Part shown: piece by piece, positions 33,256 to 41,239 of the stretch
How the letters are laid out: the number at the start of each line of letters is the position of its first letter
How positions within the stretch are numbered: the stretch's first letter is position 1
NCBI RefSeq assembly: GCF_000308815.1
Contig: NZ_BAFX01000065.1
Coordinates: 1-64,000 of the forward strand
Length of the DNA: 64,000 nt
DNA from: Nocardia concava NBRC 100430
GTDB lineage: Bacteria > Actinomycetota > Actinomycetes > Mycobacteriales > Mycobacteriaceae
Direction of reading: 5' to 3'
Program-made: the position numbers and the translations under genes
Notes under the pieces: generated by a model
Told to the model about the DNA's origin: nothing
What the model saw: the letters and a program-made list of their open reading frames with translations, nothing else
Database searches by the model: none

Positions 33256-34800
33256 GTGGACACACCTGCTCCCTTGCTCACCGCCGCCGCTGACGCCGGT
33301 AACGCGGTAGGGAGACGGGAATGGGCCGGATTGTCGGTGCTGGCCCTGGCCTGCCTGGTGTATTCGATGGACCTCACCGTCCTGCACCTGGCCGTACCGC
33401 AGATCAGCGAGGTGCTGCGCCCCACCAGCTCCCAATTGCTCTGGATCATCGACGTTTACGGGTTTCTGGTGGCGGGGCTGCTGCTCACCATGGGCACCAT
33501 CGGCGACCGGATCGGGCGCAGACGACTATTGATGGTCGGTGCCGCCGCCTTCGCCGCCGTCTCGGTGATCGCAGCCTTCGCACCGACCGCCCCGGTTCTC
33601 ATCGGCTGCCGCGCCCTGCTCGGGGTCGCCGGCGCCACCCTCGCACCGTCCACACTCTCGTTGATATTCACCATGTTTCGCGATCCCGGCCAGCGGTCCA
33701 TCGCGGTCGGGGTCTGGGTGGGCTCCTACTCGGTCGGCGGATCCATCGGCCCGCTCGCCGGTGGGCTCATGCTCGAACACTTCTGGTGGGGTTCGGTTTT
33801 CCTGCTCGCGGTGCCGGTGATGCTGCTGCTGATCGTGCTCGCCCCGAGAGTGCTGCCCGAATACCGCGATCCCCATGCCGGACGCCTGGACCTGATCAGT
33901 GCGGCGCTGTGCACGAGCGCGGTGTTGCTGGTGGTCTTCGGAATGAAGCAGGCGGCCCAGGACGGTCCCGGCCCGGCCGCCCTCGGCGCGCTGGCGGTCG
34001 GCGCGGGCATCGGTGCGGTCTTCGTGAAACGCCAGCTCACCACCGCCGAGCCGATGCTGGATCTGCGGCTGTTCCGGCTGGGCAGCTTCCGCACCGCGCT
34101 GACCATCAATATGGTCGCGATCTTCGTGGCCTTCGGGTACGCGCTGTTCGTCGGCCAGTATTTCCAACTGGTGCTGGGCATGTCGCCGTTGCGGGCCGGG
34201 ATCGCCACCATTCCGGCCGGGCTCGGATTCATGATCGGCTCACAGCTGGGTCCGCGGATCATGAAGGTGCTGCGGCCCGCCTACATGATCGGCGTCGGCA
34301 TGGCCATGGCGGCCGCGGGCCTGTTGCTGCTCACCCAGATCACCGCGACCGGCGGCGTGGGCTTGACCGTCGCTGCCTCGCTGCTGGTGTCCTTCGGTCT
34401 CGCACCGGTTTTCGGGATCACCACCGAACTCATCGTCGGCACCGCGCCGCCGGAGCAGGCCGGGGCGGCCTCGGGGTTGTCGGAGACGGGGGCCGAATTC
34501 GGGGGTGCGCTGGGGATTTCCATTCTGGGCAGCATCAGCATCGCGATCTACCGCAGCCAGCTCGACGCCACGCTGCCCTACGGGCTGCCCGACGACGACG
34601 CCCGCGCGGCGCGTGACACGCTCGGCGCGGCAATGGATGTCGCCAAGACACTGCCGGGCAAGGTGGGTGGGGCGGTCGCCGACGCGGCCAAGCACGCGTT
34701 CCTCACCGGAATGCATCTCACCGCGGCCATTGCCGCCGGGGCGGCGCTGCTGCTGGCGGTGATCGCCATCTCGAAGCTCCGGCACGTCCCGCCGGGCTAG
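33256..34800 (+). CDS. MFS drug exporter, DHA2 (14-helix) family
   Basis: A 514-residue proton-coupled exporter of the LfrA/SmvA/QacA type. Helix 1 carries CLVYSMDLTVLHLAVP with the Asp typical of the group, motif A reads GTIGDRIGRRRLLM, and motif C GSYSVGGSIGPLAGG. The rest has about 14 helices. I use the GTG at 33256 because GGAGG lies 8 bases ahead; the ATG at 33235 overlaps that site. A TetR gene ends 16 bases beyond it on the other strand and may regulate it. Substrate unknown; quaternary ammonium compounds and dyes are usual for relatives. Confidence 0.9.
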   Translation: MDTPAPLLTAAADAGNAVGRREWAGLSVLALACLVYSMDLTVLHLAVPQISEVLRPTSSQLLWIIDVYGFLVAGLLLTMGTIGDRIGRRRLLMVGAAAFAAVSVIAAFAPTAPVLIGCRALLGVAGATLAPSTLSLIFTMFRDPGQRSIAVGVWVGSYSVGGSIGPLAGGLMLEHFWWGSVFLLAVPVMLLLIVLAPRVLPEYRDPHAGRLDLISAALCTSAVLLVVFGMKQAAQDGPGPAALGALAVGAGIGAVFVKRQLTTAEPMLDLRLFRLGSFRTALTINMVAIFVAFGYALFVGQYFQLVLGMSPLRAGIATIPAGLGFMIGSQLGPRIMKVLRPAYMIGVGMAMAAAGLLLLTQITATGGVGLTVAASLLVSFGLAPVFGITTELIVGTAPPEQAGAASGLSETGAEFGGALGISILGSISIAIYRSQLDATLPYGLPDDDARAARDTLGAAMDVAKTLPGKVGGAVADAAKHAFLTGMHLTAAIAAGAALLLAVIAISKLRHVPPG

Positions 34801-34815
34801 CTCGGCGCAGCCGAG
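34801..34815. terminator. Hairpin between exporter and convergent TetR gene
   Basis: CTCGGC and GCCGAG form a perfect 6-bp stem with a GCA loop in the 16-bp gap, directly after the exporter stop. Suitable as a short bidirectional terminator, though weak. Confidence 0.35.
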
Positions 34816-34816
34816 T

Positions 34817-35389
34817 TCACTTGCCGCGCATGGCCTCGACGGCGATCCGCAGCGAATCCCCGTTCGGCAGTTCGGCGCCGGGCGCGATCACGTTCTGCAT
34901 GGCCAGGCCCTGGAAGAGCAGGAACAGCACCTGCCCGACCGCCATGGCCTGCTCCTCGCTCAGGTCCGGGTGCACCTCGTGCACGATCGTCGCGATATCG
35001 CGATGGGCCACCGCGGTGGCCTCGGCCATGAACGCCTGCTGTTCCGGATCGCGGGCGATCTGAATGCCGTTCTCCGCGCTGAGCATCAGCCCGTCGCGAT
35101 GGCGCCGCACGACGTCGACGAAACCGTTCCAGGTCGCGGCCAGCGACTCCCACAGGCTGCGCCCCTCCCCCGCGTCCCGGATCGCCGCGTCCATGGCGTC
35201 ACCGATCTGGGAGCCGATACCCACGGTGATGGCCTCGGTGACCAATTGGTCCTTGGACCCGAAGTGATAGCCGATGGCCGCCAGGCTCACTCCGGCCGCC
35301 TTGGCGATATCGCGTGCGGTCACCTTGGCCAGGCCACGTTCCAGAACGGCCTGGCGTGCACCTTCCAGCAGGTCTTCTCGATTTCCCAT
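34817..35389 (-). CDS. TetR-family regulator
   Basis: A 190-residue regulator. DNA-binding domain at 3-50 (LLEGARQAVLERGLAKVTARDIAKAAGVSLAAIGYHFGSKDQL), then a helical effector domain of the type 16/17 kind. It is divergent from the FAD monooxygenase, with a four-fold TAGACA array between them, and convergent with the exporter. It probably represses the monooxygenase and itself and may also govern the exporter. Confidence 0.88.
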   Translation of the reverse strand: MGNREDLLEGARQAVLERGLAKVTARDIAKAAGVSLAAIGYHFGSKDQLVTEAITVGIGSQIGDAMDAAIRDAGEGRSLWESLAATWNGFVDVVRRHRDGLMLSAENGIQIARDPEQQAFMAEATAVAHRDIATIVHEVHPDLSEEQAMAVGQVLFLLFQGLAMQNVIAPGAELPNGDSLRIAVEAMRGK

Positions 35390-35410
35390 GACCCCACCCT
35401 AGCAGCGTCT

Positions 35411-35465
35411 TAGACATTTGTTCTAGACAGCCGTGTCAAAGTCTGTTAGACATATGTCTTAGACA
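35411..35465. promoter_or_regulatory. Four-fold TAGACA operator array
   Basis: TAGACA occurs at 35411, 35424, 35447 and 35460. The spacing is 13, 23 and 13 bp, giving two identical pairs. The third copy is part of the perfect palindrome AGACATATGTCT (35448-35459). The array fills the gap between the divergent TetR and monooxygenase genes, so it is the probable TetR operator. Confidence 0.65.
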
Positions 35466-35493
35466 GACGTTCACACCTCATCCGGGAGTCACC

Positions 35494-36705
35494 ATGACCA
35501 CCACCTCCAAACCGCGCATCCTCGTCGTCGGCGGCGGCATCGCCGGCAACACCGTTGCCCTGCAACTGCTTCGGGCCGGCATCGCCACCACGGTCGTCGA
35601 GCGCGCCACCGCTCCCCGGCCGGGCGGCCAGGCGGTCGACCTGCGCACCGCCAGCCGGGAGGCCGCCGAGCGCATGGGCCTGCTGCCCGGCATCCGCAAG
35701 CTGCAGATCGACGAGCGCGGCTGGGCCTACGTCGACGAGAGCGGCAAGGTCTACGCCCGCATCGACGTGGCCATGTTCGACGGCGAGGGTCCGGCGGCCG
35801 AGATCGAGATCGCGCGCGGCGACCTCAATCAGGTCCTGCTCGATCACATCGCCGAGACCGGTGGGCCGCTGGACTACCGCTACGGCGACTGGATCGAGCA
35901 CATCGCCCAGGACGACACCGGCGCCGATGTCACCTTCGCCTCCGGCGGCACCGAACGCTTCGACCTCGTGATCGCCGCCGACGGCGTGCACTCGGCCACC
36001 CGCCGCCTGGTCTTCGGACCCGAGGAGCAGTTCACCACCCACCTGGGCGGCTACATGGCCTTCTTCACCCTGCCCACCCCCGCCGACGCCGAGGAGGGCT
36101 GGCTGACCGGATGCTCGATTCCCAGCGCCTCCTTCGCGATTCGGCCCGATCGCGATCCGGTCACCTCGAAGGCGATCATCACGCTGCGCCAGGACTACGA
36201 TCCGGCGCTGCGGCGGGATCCGGCGGCCCAGCAGGCGCGGATTCGCGAAATGCTCACGGGCGCAGGCTGGAAGGCGTCGACCATCCTCGATGCCATGGCC
36301 TCCACGCCGGACTTCTACTTCGATCAGCTGGCCCGGGTGGATGTGCCGGAGTTGTCCTCGGGGCGGGTCACCCTGCTCGGCGACGCGGGGTACTGCGGTT
36401 CGCCGCTGACCGGCATGGGTACGGCCATGGCGATCGTGGGCGCGTACATCCTCGCCGGTGAAATCGCCGCCACGCCGGGCGATCTGGGCCGGGCGCAGGC
36501 CCGGTACCAGGAGCTGATCACCCCGTTCCTGGACAAGGCCAAGGAGCTGCCCGGCGGCGGCATCAAGATGATGCTGCCCACCAGCAAGTTCGGCACCGCG
36601 ATGGCGCGGATGAACTGGCGGCTCATGACCTCCAAGCCGATGCGGCCGGTGGCCAGGAAGCTGTTCTCCCCCGCCACCGCAGACTACGTCCTGCCGACCT
36701 ACTGA
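35494..36705 (+). CDS. FAD-dependent aromatic/drug monooxygenase (TetX/PHBH class)
   Basis: A 403-residue class A flavoprotein monooxygenase. Motifs are VVGGGIAGNTVALQLL (FAD Rossmann), GGQAVDLRT, LVIAADGVHSATRR (DG motif) and VTLLGDAGYCGSPLTGMGTAMA (GD motif). Relatives include TetX-type and rifampicin-hydroxylating enzymes, but also many catabolic hydroxylases, so the substrate is open. A divergent TetR and a nearby exporter suggest an inducible detoxification unit. The ATG follows a weak GGGAG 10 bases upstream. Confidence 0.88.
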   Translation: MTTTSKPRILVVGGGIAGNTVALQLLRAGIATTVVERATAPRPGGQAVDLRTASREAAERMGLLPGIRKLQIDERGWAYVDESGKVYARIDVAMFDGEGPAAEIEIARGDLNQVLLDHIAETGGPLDYRYGDWIEHIAQDDTGADVTFASGGTERFDLVIAADGVHSATRRLVFGPEEQFTTHLGGYMAFFTLPTPADAEEGWLTGCSIPSASFAIRPDRDPVTSKAIITLRQDYDPALRRDPAAQQARIREMLTGAGWKASTILDAMASTPDFYFDQLARVDVPELSSGRVTLLGDAGYCGSPLTGMGTAMAIVGAYILAGEIAATPGDLGRAQARYQELITPFLDKAKELPGGGIKMMLPTSKFGTAMARMNWRLMTSKPMRPVARKLFSPATADYVLPTY

Positions 36706-36779
36706 GCGTGCGGTGCCGTCGACGTGGCCGGCACCGTGCCGAAGTTCGTGCCGGCACCGTGCCCGCTACCCTCGAACCC

Positions 36780-37829
36780 GTGCGGCAGAAGATCCTGATG
36801 GACAACGACACCGGCATCGATGACTCCCTCGGCCTGCTCTACCTGCTCTCCTCCCCCGAGGCCGAGATCGTCGGAATCGCCTCCAGCGCGGGCAATGTGC
36901 CCGCGCCGCAGGTGGCGGCCAATAACCTCGCCCTGCTCGACCTGGTGCGCGCGCCGGATCTCGAGGTGGCCCAGGGGGCGCTGACTCCCCTGTCGGTGCC
37001 ACTGCGCACCACCGAGGACACCCACGGACCGCAGGGCGTGGGCTACGCCGAACTGCCGCCGTCCACCCGGAAATTGTCCGACCGGTCGGCGGCGCAGCTG
37101 TGGGTGGACCTGGTCCGCGAGCATCCCGGCGAGATCGTCGGACTGTGCACCGGCCCGCTCACCAATCTGGCGCTGGCGCTGCGGATGGAACCGCAGCTGC
37201 CGCAACTGCTCCGGCGGCTGGTCATCATGGGCGGCGCGTTCAACCACCCCGGCAACACCACCCCCACCAACGAGTGGAACATCCACGTGGATCCGGAGGC
37301 GGCCAAGGAGGTCTTCGACGCCTTCTCCGCCGCGCCCGCGGACCGGCGGCCCATCGTATGCGCGCTCGACATCACCGAGACCATCGAGATGAAGCCCAAA
37401 CACCTGGCGCTGCTGGCCGAACGGGCCGCGAGCACCCCGGTGGAGATGGTCACCGAGAACGATCCGCCCGAAGCGCGCTCGGCGGCGAGCAATCCGCTGG
37501 TCCGGTTCCTGACCGATGCGATCCGCTTCTACTTCGACTTCCACAAGCTCTACGACCAGGGCTATCTGGCGCACATGCACGATCCGTTCGCGGCGGCGGT
37601 CGCGCTGGATCCGGGCCTCGCGATCACCAAGCCCGCGACCGTGGACGTGGAATTGGTCGGGACCATCACCCGCGCCACCACGGTGGCCGACTGGGCGGGC
37701 ATGTGGGGGCGAGAACCCAACGCGGACATCGTGGTCGCCACCGATCCGGAGGTGTTCTTCGAGCGGCTGATCAGCCGGGTCGGCGACTACGCGCGGACGG
37801 TGTTCGCGGAGGGCGAGACCGGCCGGTGA
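36780..37829 (+). CDS. Inosine-uridine preferring nucleoside hydrolase family
   Basis: A 349-residue nucleoside hydrolase, splitting a nucleoside into base and ribose. The Ca-binding motif DNDTGIDDSLGL is near the start, LTGPLTNLALAL-type wording (CTGPLTNLALAL) and IMGGAFNHPGN follow, EWNIHVDPEAA carries the sugar-binding Glu, and MHDPFAAAVALDPG holds the last His-Asp pair. The start is the GTG at 36780, just before the conserved core. The stop overlaps the following amidohydrolase start as GTGA, so the two are one operon. Confidence 0.92.
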   Translation: MRQKILMDNDTGIDDSLGLLYLLSSPEAEIVGIASSAGNVPAPQVAANNLALLDLVRAPDLEVAQGALTPLSVPLRTTEDTHGPQGVGYAELPPSTRKLSDRSAAQLWVDLVREHPGEIVGLCTGPLTNLALALRMEPQLPQLLRRLVIMGGAFNHPGNTTPTNEWNIHVDPEAAKEVFDAFSAAPADRRPIVCALDITETIEMKPKHLALLAERAASTPVEMVTENDPPEARSAASNPLVRFLTDAIRFYFDFHKLYDQGYLAHMHDPFAAAVALDPGLAITKPATVDVELVGTITRATTVADWAGMWGREPNADIVVATDPEVFFERLISRVGDYARTVFAEGETGR

Positions 37830-38710
37830 CCGACGAGCAGGACTTCGACTACGTCACCGGTTTCCGCGAGCGCCTGGGTCTGCCCGGGATCATCGACATC
37901 CACACGCATTTCATGCCCGACCAGGTGCTGCGCAAGGTGTGGGGTTACTTCGACGCCGCCGGGCCGCTGATCGGCAACCGCGAATGGCCGATCACCTACC
38001 GCGACGAGGAACAGGTGCGACTGAAGACGCTGCGCTGCTTCGGTGTTCGCGCGTTCACGTCGATGATCTATCCACACAAGCCGGATATGGCGGCCTGGCT
38101 CAACGACTGGTCCGCCGACTTCGCCGCGCGCACACCCGACTGCCTGCACACGTCCACGTTCTACCCGGAGCCGTCCGCGCCCGCCTACGTGCGCGCCGCT
38201 ATCGAGGGCGGCACGCGAATCTTCAAGCTGCACATTCAGGTCGGCGACTATGACCCGGCCGACCCGCGCCTGGACGAGGTGTGGGGCATGGTCCAGGACG
38301 CGGGCATCCCGGTGGTCATGCACTGCGGATCCGGCCCCGCCGCAGGCGAATTCACGGGCCCGGAACCCATGAAGGTCCTGCTGCAGCGCTTCCCGCGACT
38401 ACGCCCGATCATCGCCCACATGGGCGCCCCCGAATACAGCGATTTCCTCGACCTCGCCGAGTCCTACGACGGTGTCCTGCTCGACACCACGATGAGCTTC
38501 ACCGACTTCTTCGACGCCGCCGACTTCCCCACCGCCGAACTCCCCCGCGTCCGAGACCTCGGCCACCGCATCCTCTTCGGCAGCGACTTCCCCAACATCC
38601 CCTACCCCTACGGCCACGCCCTGTTCGCCCTGGAACGCCTGAACCTCGGCGACGATTGGCTGCGCGCGGTCTGTCACGACAACGCGGCCGCGATCTTCGA
38701 CCTCGGCTAA
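37826..38710 (+). CDS. Amidohydrolase (metal-dependent, TIM-barrel)
   Basis: A 294-residue amidohydrolase-superfamily protein of the ACMSD/amidohydrolase 2 type. Metal site: HTHFMP near residue 25, His in VVMHCGSG, HMGAPEYSDFL and the late GSDFPNIPYPYG. Coupled to the nucleoside hydrolase by the GTGA overlap. It could open the ring of a released base or work on an unrelated acid; the pairing is suggestive only. Its final third is strongly C-ending in codon use. Confidence 0.88.
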   Translation: MTDEQDFDYVTGFRERLGLPGIIDIHTHFMPDQVLRKVWGYFDAAGPLIGNREWPITYRDEEQVRLKTLRCFGVRAFTSMIYPHKPDMAAWLNDWSADFAARTPDCLHTSTFYPEPSAPAYVRAAIEGGTRIFKLHIQVGDYDPADPRLDEVWGMVQDAGIPVVMHCGSGPAAGEFTGPEPMKVLLQRFPRLRPIIAHMGAPEYSDFLDLAESYDGVLLDTTMSFTDFFDAADFPTAELPRVRDLGHRILFGSDFPNIPYPYGHALFALERLNLGDDWLRAVCHDNAAAIFDLG

Positions 38711-38815
38711 GCCTCGAGCGAATCGCCGAAGGGGTTCGGGGTCCGCACCGAGACCGATCTGTCAGTATTGCGGCGGTTCCGGATCGGCTGGCACCTCAGG
38801 AAAGGCGGTTGGGTT

Positions 38816-39178
38816 ATGCGATTGGTCGCGGAGATTCTCGTTGGATTGCTCGCCGCGTTGCATGTCTACATCCTGGTCATGGAGATGTTCCTGTGGACGA
38901 CGCCGCGGGTGCGGGCGAGCTTCGGGAACACCGCCGAATTCGCCGAGGCGACCAAGGTGCTGGCCGCGAATCAGGGGCTCTACAACGGTTTTCTGGCCGC
39001 CGGACTGATCTGGGGGCTGATCGCCTCCGATCCGGTCGGGCAGGCCGCGAAGATCTTCTTCGCGGCCTGCGTGGTGGTGGCCGGACTCTACGGCGCGGCC
39101 ACCGCCAGCCGGCGGATTCTGTTCGCCCAGGCGATCCCGGGCGCGATCACCCTCGCCGCGGTGCTGATTGCCGGATAG
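38816..39178 (+). CDS. DUF1304 membrane protein
   Basis: A 120-residue protein with four membrane helices, matching DUF1304 by LLAALHVYILVMEMFLWTTPRVR, the NQGLYNGFLAAGL motif and IPGAITLAAVLI. Function unknown; relatives are often found near transporters and regulators. Single gene that converges on the quinone-reductase-like gene. Confidence 0.85.
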   Translation: MRLVAEILVGLLAALHVYILVMEMFLWTTPRVRASFGNTAEFAEATKVLAANQGLYNGFLAAGLIWGLIASDPVGQAAKIFFAACVVVAGLYGAATASRRILFAQAIPGAITLAAVLIAG

Positions 39179-39186
39179 CGGCCCGG

Positions 39187-40176
39187 TTATCGGATAGCAG
39201 CGGCGCTGAGGGCGATCTTCGCGTTGCGGCCGGGGCGCTCGGTGGCCGCGGCCGCCTCGCCCGCTTCCTCGAGCGGGTAGGTCGTCTCGACGGGCAGGTC
39301 CAGCACGCCCTTGGCGGCCAGGGTGACCAGCTCGGTGATGAGGCGGCGACGCTGCTCGCCGCCGATCTCCTCGGCCCGCTTGGAACCCCAGAAGCCCTTC
39401 ACCACGGCCTGTTTGAAGATGATCGGGCCGGGGTTGAGGACCAGCGGCTGGCCCGAGAGCGCGCCGAAGGTGATGAGTTCACCGCCCGCGCCGAGCAGGG
39501 TCAGCAGATCGTTGGCGGCCGGGCCACCCACCTGGTCGACGGCCCGCACGATGGGCTCGCCGCCGGTCAGTTCGCCCGCGCGCTGCTGCCAGCCCTCGGT
39601 CTCGGTATCCAGGACGGGTTCGAAACCCAACTCCTGCAAGGACTTCGCGGCCGCCGCGCTGCGCACCAGATTCAGGACATTGACGCCACGCGCCCGGGCG
39701 AGCAGGTTCACCAGTCGACCGACTGCGCCGTTGGCGGCATTGATCGCAATCCACTGTCCGGCCTCGACATTGAGGTCCTCGAGCAGCATGAGCGAGCTCA
39801 GCGGCATGGCCAGCAGCTGACTGGCGGTCTCGTCGGACACCGAGTCCGGCACCGGCAGCACACCGGCGGCCTTGGCCACGAAGTATTCCGCCCACGCGCC
39901 CTGCACTCCCGAAACCGTCACGCGCTGACCGACTTCCAGGCCGGTCACATCAGGGCCGAGGCCATCGACCACGCCGACCGCCTCGGTGCCCGGAATCGCG
40001 GGCAGCTCCGGCCGGTACCCGTAGACGCCGCGGACAATGGCCAGATCGTGATTGTGGATCGGGGCCAGGGTGGTGGCGATGCGCACCTCACCCGGACCGG
40101 GTTCGGGCACGGGCCGCTCGCCCGCCTTCAGCACATCCTTGGGCTCGCCGAACTGTTCGATGACTACCGCACGCAT
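39187..40176 (-). CDS. Zinc-free MDR reductase (quinone-oxidoreductase-like)
   Basis: A 329-residue medium-chain reductase, with GEVRIATTLAPIHNHDL in the GroES-like domain, PGTEAVGVVDGLG and a Rossmann INAANGAVGRLVNLLAR. The Asn-Ala-Ala-Asn-Gly form instead of GAxGxVG is seen in the trans-2-enoyl-CoA reductase-like branch. AGGAGG at 7 bases favours the second of two ATGs (40176 rather than 40182). Downstream of ohr by 11 bases, so it belongs to the ohrR-ohr operon and may reduce peroxide-damage products. Confidence 0.87.
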   Translation of the reverse strand: MRAVVIEQFGEPKDVLKAGERPVPEPGPGEVRIATTLAPIHNHDLAIVRGVYGYRPELPAIPGTEAVGVVDGLGPDVTGLEVGQRVTVSGVQGAWAEYFVAKAAGVLPVPDSVSDETASQLLAMPLSSLMLLEDLNVEAGQWIAINAANGAVGRLVNLLARARGVNVLNLVRSAAAAKSLQELGFEPVLDTETEGWQQRAGELTGGEPIVRAVDQVGGPAANDLLTLLGAGGELITFGALSGQPLVLNPGPIIFKQAVVKGFWGSKRAEEIGGEQRRRLITELVTLAAKGVLDLPVETTYPLEEAGEAAAATERPGRNAKIALSAAAIR

Positions 40177-40187
40177 GCTCATCCTCC

Positions 40188-40610
40188 TCAGTCCTCGACC
40201 ACGATGACATCGACAGGGATATTGCCGCGGGTGGCATTGGAGTACGGGCACACCTGGTGTGCCTTGTCCGCCAGCGCCCGCGCCTCGTCCAGCGGCAGGT
40301 GCGGCAGCGACACCTCGAGGGTGACGGTCAGGCCGAAGCCGCCGTTCTCGTTGGGGCCGATGCCTACCTTCGCGCCGACGGCCGAGTCGTCCACATTCTC
40401 CTTCGTGCCGCGGGCGACGGTGCGCAGCGCGGAGTGGAAGCAGGCCGCGTAGCCGGCGGCGAAGAGCTGCTCCGGGTTGGTGCCGAGGCCGTTGCCGCCC
40501 ATCTCCTTGGGGATCGACAGGTCGAATTCGACCTTGCCGTCGTCGGTGCGGACGTGGCCGTTGCGGCCGTCCCCGGTGGCCAGGGCCTCCGCTGTGTAGA
40601 GCACGCTCAT
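40188..40610 (-). CDS. ohr: Organic hydroperoxide resistance protein
   Basis: A 140-residue Ohr/OsmC peroxidase that reduces organic and lipid hydroperoxides with thiols (lipoyl proteins in known cases). The reactive Cys is Cys57 in AAGYAACFHSAL and the resolving Cys is Cys121 in QVCPYSNATRGNI. Ohr rather than OsmC is indicated by LYTAEALATGDGRNGHVRT and SIPKEMGGNG. The start overlaps the regulator's stop as ATGA, so it is coupled to ohrR. Confidence 0.93.
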   Translation of the reverse strand: MSVLYTAEALATGDGRNGHVRTDDGKVEFDLSIPKEMGGNGLGTNPEQLFAAGYAACFHSALRTVARGTKENVDDSAVGAKVGIGPNENGGFGLTVTLEVSLPHLPLDEARALADKAHQVCPYSNATRGNIPVDVIVVED

Positions 40611-41062
40611 CGGTCGTTCTCCTTCGATCGGGTGTGAGTGGTCAGCGCCGCGGTGAGGCGGTGCAGGGTTTCCCGGAGCTCGGACAGCTCCGCCAGGGAC
40701 ATGCCGGTGATCTCGGCCGACTGCTCCGGGATGTGGCATGCGGCGGAACGCAATTCGCGCCCCCGGTCGGTCAGGGTGATCTCGACGCGGCGCTCGTCGG
40801 CGGCGGATCGGCGGCGTTGCACGAAGCCCGCCGATTCGAGCCGTTTGAGCAGCGGCGAGAGCGTGCCCGAATCCAGGTCCAGGGCCGAGCACAGATCACC
40901 CACGGTGCGGCCGTCGCGCTGCCAGAGCGCGAGCAGCACCAGGTACTGCGGATAGGTGATGCCGAGCGCGTCGAGTTTCGGGCGATACATGGTGGTCATC
41001 GCCCTCGACGCCGCGTAGAGCGCGAAGCACAGCTGGTTCTCCAACGCCTGCTCATCGGTCAC
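40607..41062 (-). CDS. ohrR: MarR-family peroxide sensor OhrR
   Basis: A 151-residue MarR regulator. The peroxide-sensing Cys sits in ENQLCFALY near residue 10, the exact position of the OhrR sensor Cys. The winged helix is GRTVGDLCSALDLDSGTLSPLLKRLESAGFV and RRRSAADERRVEITLT. I use the GTG at 41062; a TTG at 41083 is possible. An 18-bp perfect palindrome just upstream is the likely operator. It represses the ohrR-ohr-reductase operon until organic peroxide oxidises the Cys. Confidence 0.92.
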   Translation of the reverse strand: MTDEQALENQLCFALYAASRAMTTMYRPKLDALGITYPQYLVLLALWQRDGRTVGDLCSALDLDSGTLSPLLKRLESAGFVQRRRSAADERRVEITLTDRGRELRSAACHIPEQSAEITGMSLAELSELRETLHRLTAALTTHTRSKENDR

Positions 41063-41084
41063 ATCCAACAAAGTAGCCCGCAAT

Positions 41085-41102
41085 TAGATTGTGCACAATC
41101 TA
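41085..41102. promoter_or_regulatory. ohrR: OhrR operator palindrome
   Basis: TAGATTGTGCACAATCTA is a perfect 18-bp palindrome, 23 bases upstream of the ohrR GTG. Its placement and the AT-rich arms suit an OhrR/MarR site. That OhrR binds it is inferred. Confidence 0.65.
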
Positions 41103-41206
41103 TCTCGGCGTCTCGTGCATCACACCGGGGCCGCGACCACGACAAGGCCCGGTACCGATCACCGGGAAACTCCCTCGCGGGCAGCCGGATTGGCGTTACC
41201 GTCCAC

Positions 41207-41220
41207 TAGAACGCGTTCTA
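41207..41220. promoter_or_regulatory. KstR-type operator
   Basis: TAGAACGCGTTCTA fits the published KstR consensus TnnAACnnGTTnnA at every fixed base and is a perfect 14-bp palindrome. It lies 20 bp before the start of the HsaA-like gene. KstR represses the cholesterol catabolic regulon of mycolic-acid actinobacteria. Confidence 0.65.
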
Positions 41221-41239
41221 ATAGCGGACTGGAGTTGCG

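Noticed and set aside
37100..37825. Upstream extension of the amidohydrolase (total 536 codons)
   Set aside because: It lies within the nucleoside hydrolase gene in another frame. Homology begins after the GTG at 37826.
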